A stretch of 52,833 nt of DNA from Acidimicrobiia bacterium (GTDB taxonomy: Bacteria; Actinomycetota; Acidimicrobiia; Spongiisociales; UBA11373). The DNA lies in the NCBI GenBank assembly GCA_029263095.1, contig JAJCYA010000069.1, positions 1 to 52,833 of the forward strand, given 5' to 3'. Positions 42,543 to 51,058 of this stretch are shown here, one piece after another (the stretch's first letter is position 1; the number at the start of each line of letters is the position of its first letter). The notes under the pieces were generated by a model, which was given only the letters and a program-made list of their open reading frames with translations, had not been told where the DNA came from and ran no database searches. A program made the position numbers and the translations under genes.

Positions 42543-42920
42543 CTACCGCCGGTTGCCGTCCCTACCCTGCCAGAGTCCGATCAGGTTGCCTTCGGTGTCC
42601 ATGGCGTGTGCGAGCCAGCCAAGCTCACCGAATTCGGTCTTCGGCCATGCGACGCTGCCACCGTTGTCCTCGATGCGGGCGAGGGTCGCATTGATGTCGT
42701 CACACATCACGTAGGTGACGGGATGCGGTGGCGACTGCTCCGTCCTCTGTAGGAACCCCCCAGCAAGTCCTCCTACGCCGGATTCGAAGAACGTGTAGTC
42801 CATCTCCGGAGCATCCCGATAGATCCAGCCGAAGACCCTTGCGTAGAAGGCCTTGACGCGTTCGATGTCGTCCGCCCGAATCTCCGCGTAGCACAGAGCT
42901 CCATCTGCTGGACTTTCCAT
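42543..42920 (-). CDS. VOC/glyoxalase-family protein
   Basis: A 125-aa single-domain vicinal-oxygen-chelate protein: LCYAEIRADDIERVKAFYARVFGW, then MDYTFFESGVGGLAGGFLQR and a second half TYVMCDDINATLARIEDNGGSVAWPKTE..GWLAHAMDTEGNLIGLWQ. Such proteins act as glyoxalases, dioxygenases or drug-binding proteins; the specific role cannot be told. ATG 42920 is used because GAAAGGAG lies 7 nt upstream; another ATG two codons earlier (42926) is too near the SD. It is 21 bp after pbpA, possibly the last gene of that operon. Confidence 0.82.
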   Translation of the reverse strand: MESPADGALCYAEIRADDIERVKAFYARVFGWIYRDAPEMDYTFFESGVGGLAGGFLQRTEQSPPHPVTYVMCDDINATLARIEDNGGSVAWPKTEFGELGWLAHAMDTEGNLIGLWQGRDGNRR

Positions 42921-42941
42921 TGCCATTCTCCTTTCGTCTGC

Positions 42942-44339
42942 CTACGGGGACCCGAGCCAGGTCTCGAGGATTCGCGCCGCGATCGGTGCCGCAACCGTTC
43001 CACCTGTTCCCTCCCCCTCGATCACGATGGCGATGGCGATCGACGGGGTTTCGGCCGGAGCCAGGGCCAGGAACCATGAATGGGGGCCGCCGGCCCCCTC
43101 GGCGGTGCCCGTCTTGCCCGCGACGTCGATACCGGCCTGGGCAGCAGCGCGGCCAGTTCCGGAGGAGACCACATCGATCATCATCGAGACGAGATCGGCG
43201 GCGACCGTCGGATCGATCAATTGGCCGAGAGATTCCGATCCCGTCCGCTCCAGGGTGGTTCCGTCGCGAGTGAGCACGGCATCGACGATATAGGGGCGCA
43301 TCATCTGCCCCTCGTTGCCGAACGATGCCGCGATGACCGCCATCTGGAGGGGTGTCACTCTGACGTCGCGTTCGCCGAGGCCGGTTTGGGCGAGAGCCCC
43401 CAGGTCAGAGTTGAGGTCTGCAGCCGCCGGAATCGAAGAGATGGCTGCGCCGAGTTCGAACGGAAGGACCGCGTTGAAGCCGGCCCGCTCCGCGATGCCG
43501 CTGATGGCGGCTCCCCCCAATTCGACCGCAAGGCCGGCAAATGTCGTATTGCATGACACGGCGAGAGCCTCTCGCAATGTGATCTCGGTGCCTCCGCTGC
43601 AGGTGCCGCCCGTAGCGTTGGTGATTGGGAGGCCGGCTTCCGGCGCGAGGTACTCGGCTGTGTCTTCGAAGACGGTGTCCGGGCTCATGCCGTGCTCCAG
43701 CGCAGCCGCGGCGATGAGTGTCTTGAATGTCGATCCTGGTGGTAGGAGTCGAAAGGCCACACGATCGAGAGAGGATGGATCGGCCAGGTGCTCGCCAACC
43801 GTGACATCGCCGGACGCCAACTCGTTGGGATCCTGCGTCGGAGATACCGCATAGGCCAGGATGGCTCCCGTCGCCGGATCGAGAGCTACAACCGCTCCGG
43901 TTCGACCACGCAGGGCCTCGACTGCGACCCGCTGGATCCGATCTACGACGGTGAGGCGAACCTCCGGTGGCTCGACGCTGCCGCCGAAGAGGGTGATCAG
44001 CCACGAGGTGATCGACCCGTCGCCGAGAGGGCGCAGGCCGGCGGCCCTGGTGGACTCGATGCCTGCCGAGTCCTCCCCCGCCACGTACCCAACGATGTGG
44101 AGGTAGGACTCTCCTTCGGGATAGGTGCGAGTCCCGTCGCGGTCCTCGGCCAGGATGACGCCGTCGGCCGAGGTGACGATGCCGCGCCGTGTGTCTCCCG
44201 GCTCGGGTAGAGATCGAAGGTTGCGAGGATCGTCGCTGTAGGTCGTCCCGGCCAACACTTGCTGGAAGGTCAGCCAGGCTGTGAGAAGGGCCACGACTCC
44301 GAATGACACGGCTGCGATCCGACGCATCGCCCGGCTCAT
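42942..44339 (-). CDS. pbpA: Penicillin-binding protein PbpA (class B transpeptidase)
   Basis: A 465-aa protein with an N-terminal membrane anchor (about 8-26) and a transpeptidase domain. The active serine is S203 in S203-T-F-K206, followed by S262-C-N264 and K409-T-G411. It cross-links peptidoglycan in the elongation/division machinery with RodA. Its ATG overlaps the rodA stop by 4 bases, and synteny with mycobacterial pbpA is exact. Confidence 0.95.
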   Translation of the reverse strand: MSRAMRRIAAVSFGVVALLTAWLTFQQVLAGTTYSDDPRNLRSLPEPGDTRRGIVTSADGVILAEDRDGTRTYPEGESYLHIVGYVAGEDSAGIESTRAAGLRPLGDGSITSWLITLFGGSVEPPEVRLTVVDRIQRVAVEALRGRTGAVVALDPATGAILAYAVSPTQDPNELASGDVTVGEHLADPSSLDRVAFRLLPPGSTFKTLIAAAALEHGMSPDTVFEDTAEYLAPEAGLPITNATGGTCSGGTEITLREALAVSCNTTFAGLAVELGGAAISGIAERAGFNAVLPFELGAAISSIPAAADLNSDLGALAQTGLGERDVRVTPLQMAVIAASFGNEGQMMRPYIVDAVLTRDGTTLERTGSESLGQLIDPTVAADLVSMMIDVVSSGTGRAAAQAGIDVAGKTGTAEGAGGPHSWFLALAPAETPSIAIAIVIEGEGTGGTVAAPIAARILETWLGSP

Positions 44340-45625
44340 GTTCTCTCCTCATGAGAGATTCGGGACAACAGCGCCACAATTCCGAAGTTGGCGAGGAGCG
44401 ACGATCCCCCATAGGAGACGAACGGAAGCGTGATACCGGTCAGCGGCATGAGACGGAGAACTCCGCCGAGGATCAACGTCATCTGGAGAACGAGCGTCAC
44501 CGTCAGTCCCAGCGCTAGAAGCGAACGGAACGGGTCCCCAGACCGCACCGCAATCCCGAATCCGACTGCGAACAAGAGGCCGAATGCAGCGAGGATTGCG
44601 AATCCACCTGCCAATCCAGTCTCCTCAACCAGCGCCACGAAGATGAAGTCGGTGGCGGCGGCGGGGATCAAGTAGGGGGCACCGGCACCGAGACCCGTCC
44701 CGAACATGCCTGCTTCTCCGAGGGCGAACACTCCCTGAGCCACCTGGAATCCCCCGCCGGCGAAGTCCTGGAACGGATGAAGCCAGGCGTCTACTCGGGC
44801 CTGAACGTGGGGGAAGACGTTCTGGGCGCCGGAAGCTCCGCTCGCGATGAGCATGCCTCCTGCGATCAGGTATGCAGGCCGATCGGTCGCTGCGTACAGA
44901 AGGACAACGAAGAGACCGAACAGGAGGATCGAGGCCCCCAAATCCCGCTGATACACCAGTACGGCAAACGACACACCGAAGGCAAGGATGATGGGAAGCA
45001 GTTGACGTGGCTCGGGAAGTCTGATTGGTCCGATGGATCGAGGCATCTCTGCGAGCCCACGTCGCCGCTCGGCGAGATACGAGGCGAAGAAGACGACGAG
45101 GAGCACCTTGGCCGCCTCGCCGGGCTGGAAGGACAACGCACGCTCCCCAAAGTCGAGCCGAACCCAAAGTCGGGACCCGTTGATGGTTGCCCCGCCCAGC
45201 GGCAGACCCGATGGCAGGAGAGGGAGGAGGAGGAATCCGAGAGCCGCAGCGAGGAACAGGTAGCGAAAGCGGCGCAGCACTTCGACGCCGCGTCCGTGTA
45301 GCAACCGGAGCACCGTCATGGCGATAGCGGCGGCGAGGAGGAGCCAATAGCGCTGTAGTCGGCCCAGATCGCGGTCGATCCGAAACACTTCGATGAGGCC
45401 GAGAGCCGTGAGGAGCGCCACAGGCGGGAGCAGCAACCGAGTCGCCTTCGGGGCCCACGACCTGATCGCAAAGAGCAGGCCGCCGAACGAGGCGAGGAAC
45501 ACGGTGGCAGCAACGAAGGCATCGAACGTGATGCCTTCCTCGTTGGTGAGGGTCACGACGGCGGTGCCTGCCCCGACAAGCAAGGTGGCCGCCAGGAGAA
45601 GGAGTGTCTCGGCGCGCTCGGTCAC
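44336..45625 (-). CDS. rodA: FtsW/RodA/SpoVE-family glycosyltransferase
   Basis: A 429-aa polytopic protein with about ten hydrophobic helices and the SEDS family signatures FQPGEAAKVLLVVFFASYL, YQRDLGASILLFGLFVVLL and a C-terminal LPLTGITLPFVSYGGSSLLANFGIVALL. It polymerises lipid II into glycan strands, paired with PbpA. It overlaps both pstP (upstream) and pbpA (downstream) by 4 bases. Named rodA by synteny; ftsW is not distinguishable by sequence alone. Confidence 0.92.
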   Translation of the reverse strand: MTERAETLLLLAATLLVGAGTAVVTLTNEEGITFDAFVAATVFLASFGGLLFAIRSWAPKATRLLLPPVALLTALGLIEVFRIDRDLGRLQRYWLLLAAAIAMTVLRLLHGRGVEVLRRFRYLFLAAALGFLLLPLLPSGLPLGGATINGSRLWVRLDFGERALSFQPGEAAKVLLVVFFASYLAERRRGLAEMPRSIGPIRLPEPRQLLPIILAFGVSFAVLVYQRDLGASILLFGLFVVLLYAATDRPAYLIAGGMLIASGASGAQNVFPHVQARVDAWLHPFQDFAGGGFQVAQGVFALGEAGMFGTGLGAGAPYLIPAAATDFIFVALVEETGLAGGFAILAAFGLLFAVGFGIAVRSGDPFRSLLALGLTVTLVLQMTLILGGVLRLMPLTGITLPFVSYGGSSLLANFGIVALLSRISHEERT

Positions 45626-46335
45626 TCTGTGATGTCGGTGATGATGACTGTGATGTTGTCTGCACCACCCGCCTCGTTGGCCGCGATGATCAATGCATCT
45701 GCCGTGGCGGCCGGAGGTGAACCCTCAACGCCGAGGATCGTCGATATCGCTCCGTCGGGGAGCATCGAGGTCAGGCCGTCGCTACACACGAGAATTCGGT
45801 CGCCGGATTCGAGGATGACGCCGTAGCTGTCGACGTCGACTGTCGGGTCAAGCCCGACAGCTCGCGTGAGAACCGATCGGTAGGGGTGGGTTTCGGCCTC
45901 CTCTGGTGTCAGTTTGCCGGCCTCGATCATCTCGGCGACGTATGAATGATCTCGTGTAAGTTGCTCGAGAGTCCCGTCACGCAGCAGATAGGCCCTGCTG
46001 TCTCCGACGTGAGCGATATCGAGGTCGCCATCAGGATCCAGCAGCGCCAGGGTCAGTGTTGTACCCATGCCTGATAGACGTGGACGCAGGCGCGCCGCAT
46101 CCACCACGGCCAGATTGGCGGCCTGTATTCGCATGACGGGGTCACCGCCGACGGTCATGGCCGTATCGAGCGCAATGGCGCTGGCGACCTCACCTCCTGC
46201 GTGGCCACCCATACCGTCCGCCACGGCCACCGCGAGCATGTCTTCAGTGACGCCGTCGGTGGTTGGCCAGACGGAGTCCTCGTTGTGATCCCGCATTCGA
46301 CCGACATCGCTGCGAGTCGCCCAATCGAATCTCAT
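45622..46335 (-). CDS. pstP: PP2C-type Ser/Thr phosphatase PstP, catalytic domain only
   Basis: A 237-aa PPM phosphatase. Metal-binding motifs RDHNEDS, VADGMGGHAGGE, HVGDSRAYLLRDG, LVCSDGLT and DNITVII are all present. It reverses phosphorylation by PknB-type kinases. Mycobacterial PstP has an additional transmembrane segment and external domain (about 514 aa); both are missing here, so this version should be soluble. ATGA overlaps on both sides couple it to fhaB and rodA. Confidence 0.93.
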   Translation of the reverse strand: MRFDWATRSDVGRMRDHNEDSVWPTTDGVTEDMLAVAVADGMGGHAGGEVASAIALDTAMTVGGDPVMRIQAANLAVVDAARLRPRLSGMGTTLTLALLDPDGDLDIAHVGDSRAYLLRDGTLEQLTRDHSYVAEMIEAGKLTPEEAETHPYRSVLTRAVGLDPTVDVDSYGVILESGDRILVCSDGLTSMLPDGAISTILGVEGSPPAATADALIIAANEAGGADNITVIITDITE

Positions 46336-46802
46336 CTGATAACCACTTTGGTACGTCCCACGATCACGGTCGTGCCGGGTGCTGCCTCGACTCGGCCGTC
46401 AATACCTTGGCCGGCGATCGTGGTTCCATTGGTGGACCCGAGGTCCTCCACCACGATCCTGCTCCCGACGACCGTAAAGGATGCGTGCCGTTCGGAGGCG
46501 TATTCGTCATCTAGTTGGACATCGGCCGATTCGCCCCGTCCGAGGACAAGAGTGCCGCTAACTGGATGGGTGGTTGGTATCCCCGCCGCATCGAAGACAG
46601 CTATCGATCGATCCTGGGGTGCAAGGGGCGGACTGTCGTCTGTTGGAGGCCGTCGTGGCGTCGCAGCGGCGGTCGATGCGGCAGGGGCTTCGACCGGGGG
46701 ACCGACCACATGCCCCCTCATCGACCGGGCCACGTAGAAGAGGAAGAGGTACAGGGCCACTACGAACAGGACCTTGATCACGTTGACTGCGACTATCGGC
46801 AT
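46332..46802 (-). CDS. fhaB: FHA-domain membrane protein FhaB
   Basis: A 156-aa protein: one N-terminal membrane span (VIKVLFVVALYLFLFYVARS), a Pro/Ala-rich linker and a C-terminal FHA domain with LGRGESADVQLDDEYASERHASFTV and LGSTNGTTIAGQGI. FHA domains bind phosphothreonine. The size and layout match mycobacterial FhaB/FipA, which links kinases to FtsZ/FtsQ. It overlaps fhaA and pstP by 4 bases. Confidence 0.92.
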   Translation of the reverse strand: MPIVAVNVIKVLFVVALYLFLFYVARSMRGHVVGPPVEAPAASTAAATPRRPPTDDSPPLAPQDRSIAVFDAAGIPTTHPVSGTLVLGRGESADVQLDDEYASERHASFTVVGSRIVVEDLGSTNGTTIAGQGIDGRVEAAPGTTVIVGRTKVVIR

Positions 46803-47452
46803 CAGAGCACCTTGAATGTGAGCTTGGTTCCCCCAAAGGCGATGAGATCACCGTCGAGGAGATCCACCACGTCGGTGAGGCGTTCCTCGCCGACAAACGT
46901 TCCGTTGGCCGACCCGAGATCGGCCAACCAGATTGCCCCCGCCTCCCTCCACAGCAGAGCATGCTGTCTGGAGACATCATCGCTCGTGAGGTGTACGTCG
47001 GCGTCCGCGCTGCGACCAACCACAGACCGATTGATGCCAACATCGATTGGGCTACCGCCGGCGGATTCGAACCGAGCCCAGGGGAGCACCTCTCCCGGTT
47101 CGACCGCAGTTTCTACCTCAGCACTCGAGGCGGGACCATCGCCGAACCGAATCTCGACAGTGACGGGACCTTCGAGCCGCCAGCCACGCTCGGCTGCAGC
47201 TTCGGCCATGACCAGCTCCAACTCGCGCTCGGCCTCGGTGACCGCTTCGTCCGCCTCGGGTTCGCCGCCGAGTGTCACGACGAAGACGTTCGGTGCGCCC
47301 GGGCCTGCGCGGGTTTCGAAAGCGGCCAGATCTGCCTCGCGTACGATCCGGGTACCGAGCTCTACGGGGTGGATGCGTCCCCTAAAGAGACGAGCAGCAA
47401 GGCCGTCCACGAGCTGTTCGAGGCGGCGTTCGAGTCCGCGGGCGAGGCCCAT
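46802..47452 (-). CDS. fhaA: FHA-domain protein FhaA (short form)
   Basis: A 216-aa protein: N-terminal DUF3662 domain (GLARGLERRLEQLVDGLAARLFRGRIHPVELGTRIVREADLAAFE) and a C-terminal FHA domain with VVGRSADADVHLTSDDVSRQHALLWRE and DLGSANGTFVGEERL. Mycobacterial FhaA is about 527 aa because of a long linker, which is missing here. It binds phosphorylated pseudokinase/PknB partners. The ATG lies 6 nt after a TACTCT box with no SD, so the operon message may be leaderless. It heads the five-gene operon. Confidence 0.9.
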   Translation of the reverse strand: MGLARGLERRLEQLVDGLAARLFRGRIHPVELGTRIVREADLAAFETRAGPGAPNVFVVTLGGEPEADEAVTEAERELELVMAEAAAERGWRLEGPVTVEIRFGDGPASSAEVETAVEPGEVLPWARFESAGGSPIDVGINRSVVGRSADADVHLTSDDVSRQHALLWREAGAIWLADLGSANGTFVGEERLTDVVDLLDGDLIAFGGTKLTFKVL

Positions 47453-47513
47453 GGAGCAAGAGTACCGGCGGAAGACGTATGAAAAGCGCCCCGTGGTACG
47501 ATTTTTGGTCTTC

Positions 47514-47598
47514 GGGCGAGTGGCGGAACTGGCAGACGCGCAGGACTCAGAATCCTGTGGGCATAGCGCTCGTGGGGGTTCGACTCCCCCCTCGCCCA
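47514..47598 (+). tRNA. tRNA-Leu(CAG)
   Basis: An 85-nt class II gene. Acceptor GGGCGAG/CTCGCCC, anticodon stem-loop GGACTCAGAATCC (anticodon CAG), a variable arm and T-arm GGGGG TTCGACT CCCCC, discriminator A, no encoded CCA. A tRNA-Leu lies here beside fhaA in many actinobacteria. A protein gene begins only 5 nt after its 3' end. Confidence 0.96.
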
Positions 47599-47602
47599 CA
47601 AC

Positions 47603-48595
47603 GTGTCGTACGGTCCAAAGATACGGCGACAACGTCGCCGCCGGTCGCTCATCCTGTGGGGTGTGGCGGGCATCGCCATCGCCATCGCCTTCTTTGTGGC
47701 GCGCGCCGCGGGAGAGACGGAACTCACTCGGGAATATCTGGACCTCGCATTCGATGTCGTGGGTACCGAACAGGAGGCGGCGGTTGCCTTTTCCTCGATG
47801 ATCGAGAACGTCGAGGATTTCAATCGTGCGGCGATGATCAGCCTGCTCGAGCAGCTGGAGGAGGACACGGCGGACCTCGTCGATCGTCTCGATGAAGCGG
47901 ATCCTCCCACGTCACTGCAGAAGGGACACGGGTTCTTGCTTATTGCGACGACGGCCTGGCGGAGCGCCCTGTCCGACGCCAGATCGGGACTGATCGCCCT
48001 AACCGAAGACGTACTCGACGAGGATGGCATGGCAACTCTGACGCGGGGTTTGGTGGAACTCAGGGTCGGCGACCGTGCCTACGTCGGGTTTCTCTCAGAG
48101 CTCAGTGAAGTAGACACCGAACTACAGGGGGGTGATCCCCCGCTGGTCGCGTTCGTCCCTTCCGCTCAAGAAGGCCTTTTCGACGCCCAGAAGCTCGCCA
48201 AACGCCTCTACCTCACTACCGATCTCGGCCCTGTCCAGAGTGTGGCGGTGGCGGATATCCGGCTCGACCCGGCATCGGTGGGTCGGCAGAGAGGTTTTCC
48301 CGTTCTCGCCGCAACGCCCGCCCAATCGGCCGAGGTGACGATCGCCAATCGCGGCAACATTCCGGTAGTTGAAGTTCGTGTCCAGTTGAGCCTCGTGGGG
48401 AATGACGGGACGCTGTGGCAAGCGGAGCAGGAGATCGATCGGCTCGAGGGCGGAGAGCTGACGACGTTGGTCTTCTCCGAATTGCCGGTCGTGCCGGGTA
48501 CTACCTACGACATCACCGCCACGTCGCTGTTCGACGACGACGAAGATGAGGACGACACATCCTCGATACGCTTCGTCGTCAACGCGGAGGGTTGA
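47603..48595 (+). CDS. Membrane-anchored hypothetical protein starting at a tRNA 3' end
   Basis: A 330-aa protein of unknown function. N-terminal basic segment (MSYGPKIRRQRRRRS), one membrane span (about 15-33), a helical region (about 40-130), then an immunoglobulin-like beta domain with ATPAQSAEVTIANRGNIPVVEVRVQLSLV. The start is a GTG 5 nt after tRNA-Leu ends, so any ribosome site would lie inside the tRNA; the message might be freed by tRNA processing. It overlaps the next gene's ATG by one base. Confidence 0.65.
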   Translation: MSYGPKIRRQRRRRSLILWGVAGIAIAIAFFVARAAGETELTREYLDLAFDVVGTEQEAAVAFSSMIENVEDFNRAAMISLLEQLEEDTADLVDRLDEADPPTSLQKGHGFLLIATTAWRSALSDARSGLIALTEDVLDEDGMATLTRGLVELRVGDRAYVGFLSELSEVDTELQGGDPPLVAFVPSAQEGLFDAQKLAKRLYLTTDLGPVQSVAVADIRLDPASVGRQRGFPVLAATPAQSAEVTIANRGNIPVVEVRVQLSLVGNDGTLWQAEQEIDRLEGGELTTLVFSELPVVPGTTYDITATSLFDDDEDEDDTSSIRFVVNAEG

Positions 48596-49035
48596 TGGAG
48601 ACCTTGGCAGTTCTGGTGGCGTTGGGCCTCTCTGCGGCCACGTTCGCCTTCGTCGTGATCGACCGGCGTCGATTCAGCGCGATTCCACGCGACGGTGGCA
48701 TCTATGAGTCCGTCCGTACGCTCGACGAGGACCTTGCCGCGGTCGAGGCCGCTGTGGCGCACCTCCAACCCCAGGTTCGTACGCTCACCGAGCGAATGCC
48801 GGGAGCTCTGCGGTATGCGGCTGTCGTCACGTTCGACGCCACCGAGGAGCGCCTCGGCAATCAATCTCGTGCCATCGCCCTTCTCAACGAACGCAGCGAT
48901 GGCTTGGTGATCACCCTCCTGGTGGGACCGCGACAGACACTCTTCTTTACGAAGATGGTCCGTGAGGGCAAAGGGGTTGAGCCGCTTTCGCCTGAGGAGC
49001 AGACAGCTGTGGATAGGGCTCTCGGCGGGAGCTGA
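48595..49035 (+). CDS. DUF4446-family protein
   Basis: A 146-aa protein: an N-terminal membrane span (about 5-22) and the DUF4446 domain with RYAAVVTFDATEERLGNQSRAIALLNERSDGLVITLLVGPRQTLFFTKMV and PLSPEEQTAVDRALG. Function unknown. ATG 48595 is preceded by GGAGG and overlaps the upstream stop (TGATG), so the two are co-expressed. The family is often found near DNA replication or serS genes. Confidence 0.85.
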   Translation: METLAVLVALGLSAATFAFVVIDRRRFSAIPRDGGIYESVRTLDEDLAAVEAAVAHLQPQVRTLTERMPGALRYAAVVTFDATEERLGNQSRAIALLNERSDGLVITLLVGPRQTLFFTKMVREGKGVEPLSPEEQTAVDRALGGS

Positions 49036-49082
49036 GGAAGAGGTTTTCCGTCCCCGGTCGCGGGTTCTCTACCATCCAAGCC

Positions 49083-50366
49083 GTGAACGACGTCTCTCTT
49101 CTCAGAACCAACCCCGACCTCCTCGCTGAGGGATTCTCCAGACGCGACTTGGAGGTCGATCTGGAGGCCCTAGCGGAGCTCGACGAGCGCCGCCGCAAGG
49201 TGCGTAGTGGTGCCGAAGAGCTGAGAGCTCGACAGAAGCAAGCCGGCAAGGAAATCGCCGCCCTGGAAGGGGACGCCAAGGCTGCGGCGATCGCTGAGAC
49301 ATCCGGTCTGGCCGATGAGTACAAGACTGCCGTCGCCGAAGCTGATGCGCTCGACGCGGAATTCGACGCCATCTGGGTGCCGTTGCCCAACCCGCCCCAC
49401 GCCAGTGTTCCGGTAGGAGCAACCGACGCAGACAACCTGGAGATCAAGACGTGGGGCAAACCACCGGTGTTTGACTTCGATGTGCTCGATCACGTGGACA
49501 TAGGGGAACGCCTCGGGATCATCGACGTCGAGCGCGCTGCCAAGGTCTCGGGATCCCGCTTCGCCTATCTCAAGGGGACGGCCGTCATGCTCGAGTTCGC
49601 TCTCGTGCAATGGACGCTCGGGCAACTGTCGGCAGCCGGATTCACGCCTGTGCTTCCACCGGTGCTCGTGCGCGAGCGTGCCTTGTTCGGGACCGGGTTT
49701 CTTCCGGGCGCCAGGGAGCAGGCCTACGCCGTCGGAGTGAGCGACGGCGAGACGATCGAATCCGATGATCTGTTCCTGGCCGCGACAGCCGAGATACCCC
49801 TTGCTGCGATGCTCGCCGACGAGATTCTCGACGCAGCTGATCTGCCGATGCGGTTTGCCGGCTTCTCCACTTGCTTTCGGCGCGAAGCGGGCACCTACGG
49901 CAAGGACACTCGGGGCATCTTTCGGGTCCACCAATTCGACAAGATCGAGATGTTCTCCTTCTCGCACCCGGAGCGGTCGTGGGAGGAACACGACTTCCTG
50001 CTGTCACTCGAGGAGTCGATGGTGCAGGCACTCGGCATTCCGTACCGCGTCGTCAACGTTTGCACAGGGGACCTTGGCGACCCGGCGGCCAAGAAGTACG
50101 ACATCGAAGCTTGGTTCCCCGGCCAGAGCGCCTACCGCGAGATCACGTCATGTTCGAACACGACCGACTACCAGGCTCGGCGGCTCAAGATCCGGTTGCG
50201 CGACGGTGACGGGCCGACTGCAACCGCGCACACGCTCAACGGTACGGCGTTCGCCGTCGGTCGAACGCTTGTCGCCATTCTCGAGAACAACCAGCGAGCA
50301 GACGGGTCGGTGACGGTGCCCGAGCCACTTCAGGACCTTCTCGGCTCCGACGTCATCGGGCCGTGA
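49083..50366 (+). CDS. serS: Seryl-tRNA synthetase
   Basis: A 427-aa class II synthetase. The N-terminal coiled coil (about 25-100, rich in E, A, R) recognises the long variable arm of tRNA-Ser. The catalytic domain has motif 2 FRREAGTYGKDTRGIFRVHQFDKIEMF and motif 3 TSCSNTTDYQARRLKIR. It charges tRNA-Ser with serine. The GTG start lies 7 nt after TACCAT with no SD, consistent with a leaderless message. All four tRNA-Ser genes lie 1-2 kb downstream. Confidence 0.96.
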   Translation: MNDVSLLRTNPDLLAEGFSRRDLEVDLEALAELDERRRKVRSGAEELRARQKQAGKEIAALEGDAKAAAIAETSGLADEYKTAVAEADALDAEFDAIWVPLPNPPHASVPVGATDADNLEIKTWGKPPVFDFDVLDHVDIGERLGIIDVERAAKVSGSRFAYLKGTAVMLEFALVQWTLGQLSAAGFTPVLPPVLVRERALFGTGFLPGAREQAYAVGVSDGETIESDDLFLAATAEIPLAAMLADEILDAADLPMRFAGFSTCFRREAGTYGKDTRGIFRVHQFDKIEMFSFSHPERSWEEHDFLLSLEESMVQALGIPYRVVNVCTGDLGDPAAKKYDIEAWFPGQSAYREITSCSNTTDYQARRLKIRLRDGDGPTATAHTLNGTAFAVGRTLVAILENNQRADGSVTVPEPLQDLLGSDVIGP

Positions 50367-50989
50367 CCAGACGGGAGGTCTTCTCCCGGATCGCCCGGCG
50401 CTACGACCGGGTGAATCGGATCCTCTCCCTCGGTAGGGACGATGATTGGCGCCGCAGTGCCATCGCCCACCTCCCGGACGGCTCGGTAGTCGATCTCGGG
50501 GCGGGAACCGGCGCAGCGAACGCGGATCTCGGCGACAGGGAGATCATCGCCATCGATCCGGAGCCTCAGATGTTGTCCCTCAATGACGCCACCAGGAGGA
50601 TCGTCGGGAGGGGTGAGGCTCTGCCGTTGGGCGACGGCTCTGTGGATGGCGTCTTTAGCGCCTACGTGTTTCGCAACTTGGATTCGGTAGCGGCAACGCT
50701 CGACGAGATCTGGCGGGTACTTCGCCCCGGCGGGGTAGCAGCCGTCGTTGACCTCGGGCGTCCCGAATCGCGCTGGAAGCGTGTCCTGCACCGGATCGGA
50801 TCGGCGGTTGTCCTACCGATCGTCGGCCTCTTTGCTGGCGGCTTCAGCGAATACCGCTACCTACACCGCAGCCTCGACTCGCTGCCGCAGCCGTTCGAGC
50901 TGTACGCGGACACTCCGCTGCGGGTGGAGAGGATCTGGCGGATGGGTCCATTCGGCTTCGTGTACGGGGTGGTGCTGACGAAGGAGTAG
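50363..50989 (+). CDS. MenG/UbiE-like SAM-dependent methyltransferase
   Basis: A 208-aa class I methyltransferase. Motif I is VVDLGAGTGAANADL, then IIAIDPEPQML and VLRPGGVAAVVDL; the opening VFSRIARRYDRVNRILSLGRDDDWRR is the ubiquinone/menaquinone methyltransferase signature. It probably makes menaquinone from demethylmenaquinone, the usual quinone in actinobacteria. It begins with a GTG overlapping the serS stop by 4 bases. In the core of the fold it is complete. Confidence 0.83.
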   Translation: MTRREVFSRIARRYDRVNRILSLGRDDDWRRSAIAHLPDGSVVDLGAGTGAANADLGDREIIAIDPEPQMLSLNDATRRIVGRGEALPLGDGSVDGVFSAYVFRNLDSVAATLDEIWRVLRPGGVAAVVDLGRPESRWKRVLHRIGSAVVLPIVGLFAGGFSEYRYLHRSLDSLPQPFELYADTPLRVERIWRMGPFGFVYGVVLTKE

Positions 50990-51024
50990 AGAGTTGGCGA
51001 GTCGCCGTACGTGGGGCGGCCGGA

Positions 51025-51052
51025 TTGAGGAGCGGAGACACTCCGGTACGCT
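51025..51052 (+). promoter_or_regulatory. Predicted promoter of the SRP RNA gene
   Basis: TTGAGG (51025-51030) and TACGCT (51047-51052) with a 16-nt spacer place the start of transcription near 51059, exactly where the closing stem of the SRP RNA begins. Confidence 0.6.
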
Positions 51053-51058
51053 TGGTTT

